Part shown: piece after piece, positions 7,001-13,682 of the stretch | Layout of the letters: each line of letters starts with the position of its first letter | How positions within the stretch are numbered: position 1 is the first letter of the stretch | DNA from: JAYODW01 sp038116745 | GTDB lineage: Bacteria > Pseudomonadota > Gammaproteobacteria > Ga0077536 | DNA length: 26,589 bases | Assembly (NCBI GenBank): GCA_038116745.1 | Contig: JAYODW010000057.1 | Location: 1-26,589 of the forward strand | Direction: 5' to 3' | The notes under the pieces: model-generated | Told to the model about the DNA's origin: nothing | What the model saw: only the letters and a program-made list of their open reading frames with translations | The model's database searches: none | Translations under genes and position numbers: made by a program

Positions 7001-8335
7001 CCCATCGCTGATTTTCCTGATCTGGAAGCGTTTCTGAAGCTGCTTCCAACGTTCCATGCAGAAAAAATTCAGGCTGGTTTTGACAGCATTCTTTCTGGTG
7101 GTGAAATTTTCAGATACCAGCTCCCAATAAAGGTCGGCTCTAAAAACGCCTGGTTCGATATTCAGTTCAGCGGGCTGCCGGATGAAGTTGGCGGGGAATT
7201 TCGCGTGTTGAGTGTTGCCAGAGATGTGACCGCGCTGGTCGCTGAAGAGCGCCGTTATCAGCTACTGGCGGATAACACGACTGATATGGTGTCGCTCTAC
7301 TCGCTCGAGGGCGACGTAGTCTACGATTCGCCGTCGACGCAAAAGTTGATTGCACGTTCACCGACTCCTGCGCCCGGAACTTTCTCAGCGCGTTCGTCGT
7401 GGGCGTTGGAGGAGCCGTTAGCAGGAGAGAATGTCCGTCGTTTTGAGCGCGTTGTGCAAACCGGTGTCTCGGAAGAACATGAATATCCTATCGGCCGCCG
7501 CTGGTTCTGGGTCTCGATGCGTCGTGTTGACGACGCGGGTGGAAAGCCGGCTTACGTTGTCGGGGTTGCGCGTGACGTGACGGTGACACGTGAAGCGAGA
7601 GCCGAGTTGGCAGAGGCCCGTCGAAGATTGTCCAGCTCAGCGCGTTTCGTGACAGCGGGAGAGCTGGCCGCCTCGATCTCCCACGAGGTTAACCAGCCAA
7701 TCGGGGCAATCGTGGCGAATAGTGGGGCAGCGGTACGCTGGTTAGACCACACGCCTTCTGCGGTGGAGGAGGCACGCCGTGCGCTAGAGGCGATCCGCGC
7801 CGACGCACTCCGAGCATCGGAGGTGCTGACTCGAGTTCGTGGGGTGTTCAGTAAACAGGAGATGACGCTTGAGCCGCTGGATGTCGGATCAGCCATTGGC
7901 AGACTGATAACCTTGTTCGGAGAAGAGTTCACACCGCAAGATATACGCGTCCAGCTTGCGCTGCCGGAGGGCCCTCTGCTGGCATGGGCCGACCTGACCA
8001 GCCTGCAGCAGATCATGGTTAACCTTGCGAGAAACGGCCGTGACGCCATGCTGGGCCTGCCGAAAAATCATCGAGAGCTCAGTATTACGGTGGCTTCGTT
8101 GTCTGCTAAGGAAGTGATGATCAGGGTGCGTGACAGCGGCCCGGGTGTACCTGAAGAGGTGAAGCGTCATCTTTTCGAACCCTTCGTCACTGATAAAACT
8201 GACGGAATCGGCATCGGACTTTGGATCAGCCGCTCTCTGGCAGAGAAGCAGGGCGGCAAATTGATTCTCGAGGAGAGCTCCGCCGACGGCGCCGGGTTTC
8301 TGCTCACGCTGAAGGCTGTGGTCGCCGATGGCTAA
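4061..8335 (+). CDS. Membrane-anchored multi-PAS sensor histidine kinase (5' end in gap)
   Basis: A very large kinase, over 1,420 residues visible. Order: an extracytoplasmic Cache-like sensor (4061 to about 4950), one visible transmembrane helix (about 4960-5045), a PAS_3-like domain (about 5060-5410), a second PAS (about 5430-5780), then five tandem PAS-like units of 116-120 residues, each opening with R-Y-x-L/I-L-A-(E/D)-N/S, starting at 5840, 6188, 6548, 6902 and 7253. The FixL/HPK4-type transmitter follows: H-box SHEVNQP with the phospho-accepting His at 7682-7684, N-box NLARNGRDAM, G1 box DSGPGVP, F-box LFEPFVTDK and G2 box GIGIGLW. The transmitter looks catalytically complete. The signals sensed are unknown, and no heme- or flavin-PAS signature was recognised. 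The start and first helix lie in the assembly gap. The gene overlaps the regulator at 8328 by 8 bases, so the two are translationally coupled. Confidence 0.93.
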   Translation: MTERIFLEHSQGLLAARDAKAREFEAVFSRARVRAELLATLPALQQLGAESEAQGTVQVARVQRNIAIVFTAALEQTPGVEQIRVIALDDSGKEIVRVERGADGRARTTPQSELQEKGERDYMRAARPVVPGDTYLSSIGVNMEFGQPEMPERLVFRAVSVPRANPNVAIVIIFNANKTLEQSLSSSRLEAGQVLLLSDADDRMIFRSDEAGGFGSGRGWDEAPPLSEAFTLDEKRQRRWLGDEHRGDEHRDFKLLSASGVGYLASPAVAVEMGSERVPVQLNVRILEPVRQLESARAAALLPTLLQLTGPWAAILAAGILMYVFVLQRKRLNEQTFLDRVDRASEAGLLGLWERDLDSGRVTWSRQLWLLRGLIPESRPLDFEETLVTVHPEDVGLVREARSADTFLVTFRVVHPDGAERVIEQRGRIEVDQDGIPARAVGTEIDVTERVSAEVGLAQFKYALDDTADAVFMIDSRTLQFVYANRGAENQLGYTRQELQQMHPYDIKPEFSEAQFRALLAPLLNDERPNVRLETLHRHQNGGEIPVEVYLQLLPGGGSQQLVLNIVEDISQRRQAEEARALEAAAAVNQAEGRYRLLAENTSDLVLLFAPNGTLLYESLSSKRMFAGFFEPDTEFSERLRRMNAPGVQTFFDEIAEHGGEFRETLFFDLPRGGVWIDYVMRGVRDPAGEHFSVLLLGREVTELINERNRYALLAENTSDLVALYSSEGEVKYESPSVRKAFENDPLRTGRSLAERLFVLEGSAAKTLQEGFESVVESGGEMRTVVRYPFGHDHRWLDVVMTAIPDYFPEKKAVLITARDVTAQLEEQRRYQILADNSSDLVTLAAADGTVIYDSPAAEAALPGLTQMGNFLTRAEKQDQAEWVISEFKRLAAKGGSARRTIAVEQNGRWLFFDMSMQGARTDDGDDKRFAVVIASRDITALVEEQRRYRLLADSATDLIAVFDQRGRFVYQSPRTEKFLPIADFPDLEAFLKLLPTFHAEKIQAGFDSILSGGEIFRYQLPIKVGSKNAWFDIQFSGLPDEVGGEFRVLSVARDVTALVAEERRYQLLADNTTDMVSLYSLEGDVVYDSPSTQKLIARSPTPAPGTFSARSSWALEEPLAGENVRRFERVVQTGVSEEHEYPIGRRWFWVSMRRVDDAGGKPAYVVGVARDVTVTREARAELAEARRRLSSSARFVTAGELAASISHEVNQPIGAIVANSGAAVRWLDHTPSAVEEARRALEAIRADALRASEVLTRVRGVFSKQEMTLEPLDVGSAIGRLITLFGEEFTPQDIRVQLALPEGPLLAWADLTSLQQIMVNLARNGRDAMLGLPKNHRELSITVASLSAKEVMIRVRDSGPGVPEEVKRHLFEPFVTDKTDGIGIGLWISRSLAEKQGGKLILEESSADGAGFLLTLKAVVADG
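4785..4814 (+). repeat. 15-bp tandem microduplication (GDEHR twice)
   Basis: Two adjacent 15-base units, nearly identical (GACGAGCACCGGG recurs at 4787 and 4802), add five codons giving Gly-Asp-Glu-His-Arg twice in the Cache-like sensor region. The near identity suggests a recent slippage duplication. Confidence 0.85.
5840..7590 (+). repeat. Five tandem PAS-encoding repeats within the kinase gene
   Basis: Five direct units of 348, 360, 354, 351 and about 340 bases encode the repeated PAS module. Each begins with the R-Y-x-L-L-A-x-N signature, continues with a D-L-V-x-L-x-x-x-x-G-x-x-x-Y-x-S-P core and ends in an (A/G)-R-(D/E)-V/I-T-x-L helix that leads into the next unit. Protein similarity is clear but the DNA has diverged, so the array is an old duplication rather than an assembly artefact. 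Confidence 0.85.
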
Positions 8336-8954
8336 TCACCCGAGTCTGGTCTACGTCCTTGATGATGACGACTCGATGCGGAGCGCTTTGGACAGTCTGC
8401 TGCGGTCCGTCGGTCAGGCAACGGAGTGCTACAGCAACGCGGAAGGGTTTCTCGCCAGAGAGCCGTTTGAAGGCCCCAACTGTTTGATTCTGGACATCCG
8501 GCTTCCCGGGACCAACGGGCTGCGGCTGCATGAGCAGCTGCAGGCGTCGGGTGTATTTATTCCCGTGATTTTCATCACCGGGCATGGTGACATCCGGATG
8601 TCGGTTGAAGCGATGAAAGCGGGTGCGCTGGATTTTCTGCCGAAGCCGTTCAAAGAGCAGGACCTGCTGGATGCGGTCAATCTGGCGCTGCAGCAATCGC
8701 GTGCGAGCTTAGCGCAGGCTGCGCGGGTTGACGATGCGCAGCGGCGCTTGGAGACATTGACGCCACGCGAGCGGCAGGTGTTGCCGTTGGTATTGGACGG
8801 GCTTGGCAACCGGGAGGTCGCGCAACGCGTGGGCACCAGTGAGAGCACGATCAAGGTTCATCGGCACAACATGATGAACAAGCTGGGGCTGAATTCGGTT
8901 TTGGAGCTTGCCAGGTTTGCTGCTGAACTGCGCCAGGCTGGGGTAGCGCTCTGA
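8328..8954 (+). CDS. FixJ/NarL-type response regulator
   Basis: A 208-residue two-domain regulator. The receiver domain has the acidic cluster DDDD at residues 12-15, phospho-acceptor Asp56 in LILDIRLPG, the FITGHGD switch segment and Lys in LPKPF. The output domain is a LuxR-type helix-turn-helix from about residue 143 (TPRERQVL), with TSESTIKVHRHNMMNKLG as recognition region. Length and layout are those of FixJ, NodW and StyR-like regulators, which activate transcription after phosphorylation by a HEVNQP-type kinase. It overlaps the kinase gene by 8 bases (ATGGCTAA) and is surely its partner. Targets are unknown. The convergent or downstream genes offer no clear regulon. A weak hairpin with a T4 tract follows at 9007-9024. 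Confidence 0.95.
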   Translation: MANHPSLVYVLDDDDSMRSALDSLLRSVGQATECYSNAEGFLAREPFEGPNCLILDIRLPGTNGLRLHEQLQASGVFIPVIFITGHGDIRMSVEAMKAGALDFLPKPFKEQDLLDAVNLALQQSRASLAQAARVDDAQRRLETLTPRERQVLPLVLDGLGNREVAQRVGTSESTIKVHRHNMMNKLGLNSVLELARFAAELRQAGVAL

Positions 8955-9006
8955 TTGGACACGATGTGCTCCAGGCGGCGCGCAGGGCTGCTCACATTCC
9001 TGAGTT

Positions 9007-9024
9007 CGCTTGAGCAAGCGTTTT
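9007..9024 (+). terminator. Weak rho-independent terminator candidate after the response regulator
   Basis: The inverted repeat CGCTTG-AG-CAAGCG at 9007-9020 is followed directly by TTTT. The stem is short (5 pairs with a 4-base loop when folded) and the T tract is brief, so termination may be partial. It lies about 50 bases after the regulator stop and before the macrodomain-like gene. Confidence 0.45.
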
Positions 9025-9064
9025 GCCATCGCGCTCCAGAGGCGTTCTGCGCTGACTGTCTCTG

Positions 9065-10078
9065 ATGTTCCTACCTGAGTTCAAAACCCGCCTGACGCAG
9101 TTCGAAAACGCGCTGCGGAAACACCCGGAGCCATTTTTCCGGTTTGCTGAAGATGGCACTGCGGGTCTGTTGTTTGAGCAGCACGTCTATCAAGCGGGCC
9201 GCTTCACCACGCCTTCTATTGGTGAGCTCAAGGCGCGGCTGCAGCAGCGCACCCAGGTCGTCGCTGCCGAGTTTCGGCTGCAGCGATTAGGGGGGCACAA
9301 GGCTGAGCGCGACATCGGTCACCTGCAGGCGAGCGCTCCAGCGGGTACGGCGTTTCAGGTCGCCTCTCAGTTCAATTGCCTCGAGGCGCCAGCGCTTCAC
9401 CTGGTCCCGATCGCGCAGTATTTCAATGATCCTACCCAGGGGCCGAGCGCGGCGATCTCCGCTTTTCCCGGCGCTTTTTTACGCCGTTATCAGGCGCCGG
9501 GGGCCGGAGGGATGCGCTATCAGCAGACCGATCGTCTGGGATTGAACCTGCTTGAGGATGTGCTGGAGGGTACGGGCGCAAGCGTAGAGTGTGGTTACCT
9601 GTGCACACAGCACATCCCCGATCCGGCGGCGCTGGCCGATGCGCTGTCCGAGCGCTTCGAGTGCCTGCGGGTAGGCCTGCATAAAGATGTTCAGGTTGTG
9701 CTCGGCCGCCATGGCGCTGAGCCGGTGACGCGCGATGTACGCATCACGCAGATCTTCACCTCGACCATTGCCCTCGGCGCTTTCTCCAGGGCGCATAAAG
9801 ACGCAGACTTCGCCCCGATAAGACGTGCCCTGCTGAAAGGCGCTTACCTCGGGACGCTGCTGGCCGCGCTGTCCATCGGCGCGGCACGAATTGTGCTGAC
9901 GCAGATTGGGGGCGGCGTTTTCTGCAATCCTGGAAAAGATATCTGGGATGCAATCAACTGGGCGGTGGATGCCGCGAGACCTTACGCGGGCGCCCCGCTG
10001 GAGATCCTGGTCAACTGTTACAGCGACCCCGACAGCGCTTTCGCGCAGGCGCTGCCGCGCCGCGCGCTGCCGCTGTAG
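9065..10078 (+). CDS. Divergent macrodomain-like protein, unknown function
   Basis: A 337-residue soluble protein with no signal peptide or membrane helix. I do not recognise a named family with certainty, but several segments look like the ADP-ribose-binding macrodomain/PARG fold: V-A-S-Q-F-N-C-L-E at residues 99-107, D-P-T-Q-G-P at 122-127 followed by a G-A-x-x-R-x-Y loop, and a C-terminal helix-strand-loop from about 256 to 289 (LLKGAYLGTLL, then IVLTQIGGGVFCNP). That last part matches the pattern of the macrodomain phosphate-binding loop (strand, then G-G-V/I-F-G/C). The residue set differs from well-known PARG or MacroD catalytic loops, so enzymatic activity is unproven. The ATG at 9065 lacks a strong ribosome site. 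The gene stands alone, converging with the SDR at 10118. Fold assignment is inference. Confidence 0.7.
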   Translation: MFLPEFKTRLTQFENALRKHPEPFFRFAEDGTAGLLFEQHVYQAGRFTTPSIGELKARLQQRTQVVAAEFRLQRLGGHKAERDIGHLQASAPAGTAFQVASQFNCLEAPALHLVPIAQYFNDPTQGPSAAISAFPGAFLRRYQAPGAGGMRYQQTDRLGLNLLEDVLEGTGASVECGYLCTQHIPDPAALADALSERFECLRVGLHKDVQVVLGRHGAEPVTRDVRITQIFTSTIALGAFSRAHKDADFAPIRRALLKGAYLGTLLAALSIGAARIVLTQIGGGVFCNPGKDIWDAINWAVDAARPYAGAPLEILVNCYSDPDSAFAQALPRRALPL

Positions 10079-10088
10079 TGCCTGAGAG

Positions 10089-10104
10089 GCCGGTTTCAGC
10101 CGGC
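10089..10104. terminator. Hairpin between convergent genes
   Basis: GCCGG-TTTCAG-CCGGC lies in the 39-bp gap between the convergent macrodomain-like and SDR genes and could fold in both transcripts. No T tract follows on either side, so intrinsic termination is uncertain. Confidence 0.35.
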
Positions 10105-10117
10105 GAAGAGCGTACGG

Positions 10118-10843
10118 CTACCAGTTTTCGATCGCGGTCCGCACGTCGAGTTCGAAGGTCCAGCCGCTGCGCGGCTGGCGGTAAAGATATTCATAGCCGT
10201 CGACAATGGCCTGGATGTTGATCAGGCCGTCGTCGCCGAGACGGGCAGCGACCTCGGGCAGGCGCTGGCGGATCTTGTCGCCATCGATCGCACCGTCAAT
10301 CACGACGTGACCGACGTGGATCCCGGCCGGACCGCACTCCTTGGCCATGGCCTGCGCCATGTTGCGCAGTGCGCCCTTGGCAGAATTGAAGGCGCCGAAA
10401 TTTGCGCGCCCGCGCATTGATGCGCTGGCGCCGGTGAACAGGATGGTGCCACCCCCGTCCTGCTGCATATGTCGGATCGCTTCACGACCGTAAAGGAAGC
10501 CGCCGAAGCAGCAGCTGCGCCAGCTCGCCTCGAAGAAGGCCGCCGTCATATCAGCGAAATGTCCGGGCGTATTGGTCCCGGTGTTATAGATGACAAGTTC
10601 GATGCGACCGGCTTCCCGGGCGCGAGTGAAAAGATCGCGCGTAGCCTGCTCGTCTGTACAGTCCGCCACCACGGCGGTCGCTGAGCCGCCCGCCGCTTCA
10701 ATGGCTGTGACAACCGCGTTCAGGCTTGCCTCAGTGCGTCCGACTGCAAACACATGCAGACCGAGACTGGCGAAGCGTTGCGCGAGCTGGGCGCCCATGC
10801 CGCGCTCGGGGCCTACGCCGCTGATGATGGCGATGTTCGTCAT
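10118..10843 (-). CDS. SDR-family protein with Phe at the catalytic Tyr position
   Basis: A 241-residue short-chain dehydrogenase/reductase fold protein. It has a glycine-rich cofactor loop (G-V-G-P-E-R-G-M-G, residues 9-17), an acidic D61 after the third strand, an N-T-G segment at 87-89 in place of NNAG, Ser140/Ser142 before the active site, and F152-N-S-A-K156 where classical SDRs have Y-x-x-x-K. The Tyr-to-Phe change removes the usual proton donor; I recall related proteobacterial SDRs with the same change and the following HV-x-HVVIDGAID segment, so it may be a subfamily trait rather than a mutation. The start at 10843 is chosen for its AGGAG site. It lies 25 bases after the GST gene and is probably co-transcribed with it. 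The substrate is unknown. Confidence 0.9.
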   Translation of the reverse strand: MTNIAIISGVGPERGMGAQLAQRFASLGLHVFAVGRTEASLNAVVTAIEAAGGSATAVVADCTDEQATRDLFTRAREAGRIELVIYNTGTNTPGHFADMTAAFFEASWRSCCFGGFLYGREAIRHMQQDGGGTILFTGASASMRGRANFGAFNSAKGALRNMAQAMAKECGPAGIHVGHVVIDGAIDGDKIRQRLPEVAARLGDDGLINIQAIVDGYEYLYRQPRSGWTFELDVRTAIENW

Positions 10844-10868
10844 GACGCAGTGCTCCTGCAGGGAGTCT

Positions 10869-11633
10869 TCAGAGCTCCATGGGTATCTTGAAATGCGCAC
10901 GCATGATGCGGTCGCGGTGGGCGAGAAGGATCGGGTCAACTGCGGCCACCACGGCGGGCGGGGTGTTCTCAAACATGGGGCGGATAGACGGGTCGAGCGG
11001 ACACTCCTCCGGCGGCTGGATTACGGCGAGATTGCTGAACGCCGCCCAGTAGAAATCAACCGCGGTGACGGCGTCACCGACAAAGTAAGCGCTACCGCGC
11101 GCTTCCTGAGCCTTGAGCAGTCCCGTCAGGTATTCGAGCAGGGCGACGGTCCGCGGCGTTGCGAGCGCGCCATCCGTGTCGTTGTAGCCGTATTTATGGG
11201 CGAAGGAAGCGCTGCCCGGATTGACCTCGTCAGCAAGCATCGCCGGGCGCACCATGTCCAGGCGGCGGTTCCAGCCAAAGCCGATCTCACCGCAGATCTC
11301 ATGGCTCAGGCCGAATACCTGCACACGGGCAGCGGGATCTGCAGGCACCAGCGCTTTCTCCGGGGCGAGCCTCTCGAGCAGAATGAGAATATCGTTCCAG
11401 CGGTTGATCGGCGGCTCGTCATTCCACGCGACGACCGGCGCGCTGTTGACCCCGGCCCACGCGACAAGCTCAGGGTTATCAGCCATGGCCTGCTGGGGTG
11501 CAGCGAGGTACTCGAGGCCCTTGAACTCCATCATCGCCTTGGCCGCCTGTCCCCAGGGACTGGGGAAGCCGCGCACGAGGACGAGACGCAGGCCGGAGGC
11601 GGCGATAGCTTGCTTGAGATCAATGTATTCCAT
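10869..11633 (-). CDS. Glutathione S-transferase-like protein
   Basis: A 254-residue protein with a thioredoxin-like N-terminal domain (about residues 15-95; VLVRGFPSPWGQAAKAM opens it, with S-P-W-G at the usual active-site turn) and an all-helical C-terminal domain (about 110-250). A V-N-S-A-P-V-V segment supplies the cis-Pro of glutathione-binding folds. No cysteine is present at the active-site turn, so a redox role is less likely than binding or conjugation. A GGAG site lies 6 bases before the ATG. It is the first gene of a probable GST-SDR unit and lies downstream of a TetR gene on the same strand. A CGCACC-ATAA-GGTGCG inverted repeat sits 22 bases upstream. The physiological substrate cannot be read from sequence. 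Confidence 0.82.
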   Translation of the reverse strand: MEYIDLKQAIAASGLRLVLVRGFPSPWGQAAKAMMEFKGLEYLAAPQQAMADNPELVAWAGVNSAPVVAWNDEPPINRWNDILILLERLAPEKALVPADPAARVQVFGLSHEICGEIGFGWNRRLDMVRPAMLADEVNPGSASFAHKYGYNDTDGALATPRTVALLEYLTGLLKAQEARGSAYFVGDAVTAVDFYWAAFSNLAVIQPPEECPLDPSIRPMFENTPPAVVAAVDPILLAHRDRIMRAHFKIPMEL

Positions 11634-11654
11634 GGTCAGCTCCGTGATGGTGAG

Positions 11655-11670
11655 CGCACCATAAGGTGCG
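11655..11670. promoter_or_regulatory. Inverted repeat, operator candidate for the GST-SDR unit
   Basis: CGCACC-ATAA-GGTGCG is a perfect 6-base-arm inverted repeat whose edge is 22 bases upstream of the GST start codon. Its position suits a repressor site or a leader hairpin. Its arms do not match the repeats near the TetR gene. Confidence 0.4.
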
Positions 11671-11769
11671 TGGGTGGTATGAAAAGGGTCGGGTAAGGCA
11701 GTGCACCAACAGGCCGGTGAGAGTCCGGCTTTGATGCCGCGCCACGCTTATCGGGGAGAAGGTTTCTGA

Positions 11770-12363
11770 TCATGCGCGCAAGCGTCTGAGATCTGCCCGC
11801 GCAGCGCGCACAGCCTGTTTCAGGTAACCGGGTTCAGCGCCGGCTCGCATCAGCAGCGAGAATCCAAGCAGCACGGCGGTCAGCAGACGACTCTGATCGC
11901 GGCAGGAGACGTCTGCGCGCAGCTCGCCGTGCTTCCTGGCGCGGGTCAGTGCGCGTCTGATGCCGGCCTCGATATGGGCGATGTGGGCCATGACATAGGC
12001 ATGACTGGCACTGTCGTCGCCCGCCCGCTCGCTCGCGGCGTTGCAGGCAAGACAGCCGCGATCGGCATCCGCTGCACCGGCGCGATCGGAAAAAAAGCGC
12101 AGGAGCGCATCGACCTCCTCAAATCCAGCGTCCGGTGTCTCAAGCTGTGCGAACACCCGAGCGACGACCTCGGTGCGGTAAAGCGCAAGCGCGGCCTCGT
12201 ACAGACCTTGTTTGGATTTGAACTCGGAAAACAGGCTGTAGACATTGATTCCCATGTGCTCCGCCAGCGCGCGGGTCGAGGTCGCCTCGTAACCCTGCGC
12301 CCAGAACAGCTCCATGGCTTTGCGCGTCACGCTTTCGCGATCATAGGTTTTCGGTCGGCCCAT
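11770..12363 (-). CDS. TetR/AcrR-family transcriptional regulator
   Basis: A 197-residue DNA-binding repressor. The N-terminal helix-turn-helix spans about residues 10-55, with a GYEATSTRALAEHMGI helix pair and a following S-L-F-S-E-F-K-S-K-Q-G-L-Y recognition segment that is characteristic of TetR proteins. The C-terminal helical ligand domain includes a GCLACNAASE segment typical of the subfamily that controls small oxidoreductase or GST genes. An AGGAG site lies 7 bases before the ATG. It is divergent from the YfcG-like GST and upstream of the GST-SDR pair, so it probably represses itself and one or both neighbours until a hydrophobic or electrophilic ligand binds. The ligand is unknown. 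Confidence 0.93.
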   Translation of the reverse strand: MGRPKTYDRESVTRKAMELFWAQGYEATSTRALAEHMGINVYSLFSEFKSKQGLYEAALALYRTEVVARVFAQLETPDAGFEEVDALLRFFSDRAGAADADRGCLACNAASERAGDDSASHAYVMAHIAHIEAGIRRALTRARKHGELRADVSCRDQSRLLTAVLLGFSLLMRAGAEPGYLKQAVRAARADLRRLRA

Positions 12364-12506
12364 GCCGTTTCTCCTGCACGGTCATGACGCGCTTGGTTCG
12401 CGCCAAGGTCCGTGAAAGAATAACCAATCAAACGTTTAGAAACCATCAGGCCGCACGCCGGAGAACGCGCGCCGCCATTCACCGACAAGCCTCAGGAGTC
12501 GCGCCC
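12364..12506. promoter_or_regulatory. TetR/GST divergent control region with two palindromes
   Basis: This 143-bp spacer between the divergent TetR and YfcG-like GST genes contains CTTGG-TTCGCG-CCAAG (12392-12407) and the perfect palindrome AAACGTTT (12430-12437), the latter in the only AT-rich stretch and therefore near a likely promoter. Either could be the operator of the adjacent TetR protein. Confidence 0.45.
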
Positions 12507-13187
12507 ATGATCGATCTGTATACCGACGCCACACCGAATGGATGGAAAGTCTCGGTCATGCTCGAGGAGATTGGCATGCCTTACACCGTCCATCACGTGA
12601 ACATCATGTCAGGGGCGCAGAAAGAGCCCTGGTTTTTGCAGCTCTCACCCAACGGACGCATCCCCGCGATCGTTGATCGTGACAATGATGATTTTTCTAT
12701 TTTCGAATCCGGCGCCATCATGCTCTACCTTGCGAAGAAAAGCGGGCAGCTCATGCCGGCAGACCCGCGCGGAGAGTCCCGCGTCACCCAGTGGCTGATG
12801 TTCCAGATGGCCGGGATAGGTCCGATGATGGGTCAGTCGAACGTGTTCTATCGCTACTTTCCAGAGAAGATTCCAGCGGCCATTGAGCGCTATCAGAACG
12901 AGTGCCGCCGCCTGTTCGAAGTTCTCGACCGTCAGCTTGAGGGCCGCGATTACCTGTGTGATGAGTACTCCATCGCGGATATTGCGAACTGGTGCTGGGT
13001 GAGGATCTACTTCTGGGGCGGCAGCAGCATCGACGGCCTCGAGAATCTCGGCGCCTGGATGGAGCGACTCGAGGCCAGGCCGGCCTGTCAGCGCGGCGTG
13101 GCCGTGCCGCACACCCCTGACTTCAAGAAGATGGCGGAGGAGCTCGAAAAAGGGAAAAGCGATATCCCGAGCCTGGTGACCCGCTGA
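12507..13187 (+). CDS. Nu-class (YfcG/YghU-like) glutathione S-transferase
   Basis: A 226-residue cytosolic protein resembling E. coli YfcG, a glutathione-dependent disulfide-bond reductase. The N-terminus MIDLYTDATPNG, the S-P-N-G-R-I-P-A-I-V-D segment (cis-Pro) and F-E-S-G-A-I-M-L-Y-L-A are the glutathione-site motifs of this class. The helical C-terminal domain carries Y-S-I-A-D-I-A, the conserved N-capping box of GSTs. The start at 12507 is preferred to an in-frame start at 12384 because an AGGAG site precedes it and homology begins there. It is divergent from the TetR gene and likely controlled by it. A role in thiol redox or peroxide defence is inferred from the family. Confidence 0.92.
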   Translation: MIDLYTDATPNGWKVSVMLEEIGMPYTVHHVNIMSGAQKEPWFLQLSPNGRIPAIVDRDNDDFSIFESGAIMLYLAKKSGQLMPADPRGESRVTQWLMFQMAGIGPMMGQSNVFYRYFPEKIPAAIERYQNECRRLFEVLDRQLEGRDYLCDEYSIADIANWCWVRIYFWGGSSIDGLENLGAWMERLEARPACQRGVAVPHTPDFKKMAEELEKGKSDIPSLVTR

Positions 13188-13214
13188 GCGCAGATAGTCG
13201 TCGGTCCCGGGGGT

Positions 13215-13682
13215 TCAGATTCCAAGCCCCAGAGCGCGCAGTCGCTCAATAGTGGCCGGGGGCCAGGCGGTTGCAGGGTCCAACCAGCCATCGAAGCAGA
13301 TTGCCTCTGCAGGCAGCGTCAGCCAGGGCTGCTTGCTCCGCGTGAAGATATGGTAGGCCGGGGGCGCTTGTGACGGGTCGTCCAGCGTGCCGCCGCGCAC
13401 TGCCAGCAGCGGGGCGCCGACGAAGTGGTACTTGTTCCAGATGAGCGTGGCGCAGCGCGGACACTGATAAGCGTCATAGCCGGCACCGCTTGGTGTCGGG
13501 TTGGTGACGCGGGTGACTTCACCGGTCAGAGCAAAGGTATCCCGAGGCACGCCCATCAGCACTACAAACGCCGATCCTGAAAAGCGCTGGCAGTCGCGAC
13601 AGTGGCAGGCGTGAACGAACAGGGGTGGCGTGCTGATTTCGTAGCGAACCGTCCCGCACATGCATCCTCCGTGCAGACTCAT
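13215..13682 (-). CDS. GFA-family (CENP-V/GFA domain) zinc protein
   Basis: A 155-residue protein of the GFA fold (named for glutathione-dependent formaldehyde-activating enzyme). All seven zinc-binding Cys expected of the family are visible: C7-x-C9, C26-x-C28-x-x-C31 and C74-x-x-C77. Many GFA proteins are annotated as S-(hydroxymethyl)glutathione synthase, but few have proven activity, and the biochemical role here is open. A GGAGG site lies about 10 bases before the ATG, inside the end of the upstream membrane-protein gene; the stop and start overlap as ATGA, so the two are translationally coupled. Convergent with the YfcG-like GST. Confidence 0.92.
   Translation of the reverse strand: MSLHGGCMCGTVRYEISTPPLFVHACHCRDCQRFSGSAFVVLMGVPRDTFALTGEVTRVTNPTPSGAGYDAYQCPRCATLIWNKYHFVGAPLLAVRGGTLDDPSQAPPAYHIFTRSKQPWLTLPAEAICFDGWLDPATAWPPATIERLRALGLGI

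Noticed and set aside
10590..11696. 368-codon plus-strand frame opposite the SDR and GST genes.
   Set aside because: Spans two well-supported minus-strand genes and has no recognisable domain.
11700..11760. A stretch resembling part of a cobalamin-type riboswitch (AACAGGCCGGTGAGAGTCCGGC).
   Set aside because: Only one stem resembles the consensus; the B12-box and GCCACTG segments are absent, and on this strand it points into the 3' end of the TetR gene, with no target gene downstream.
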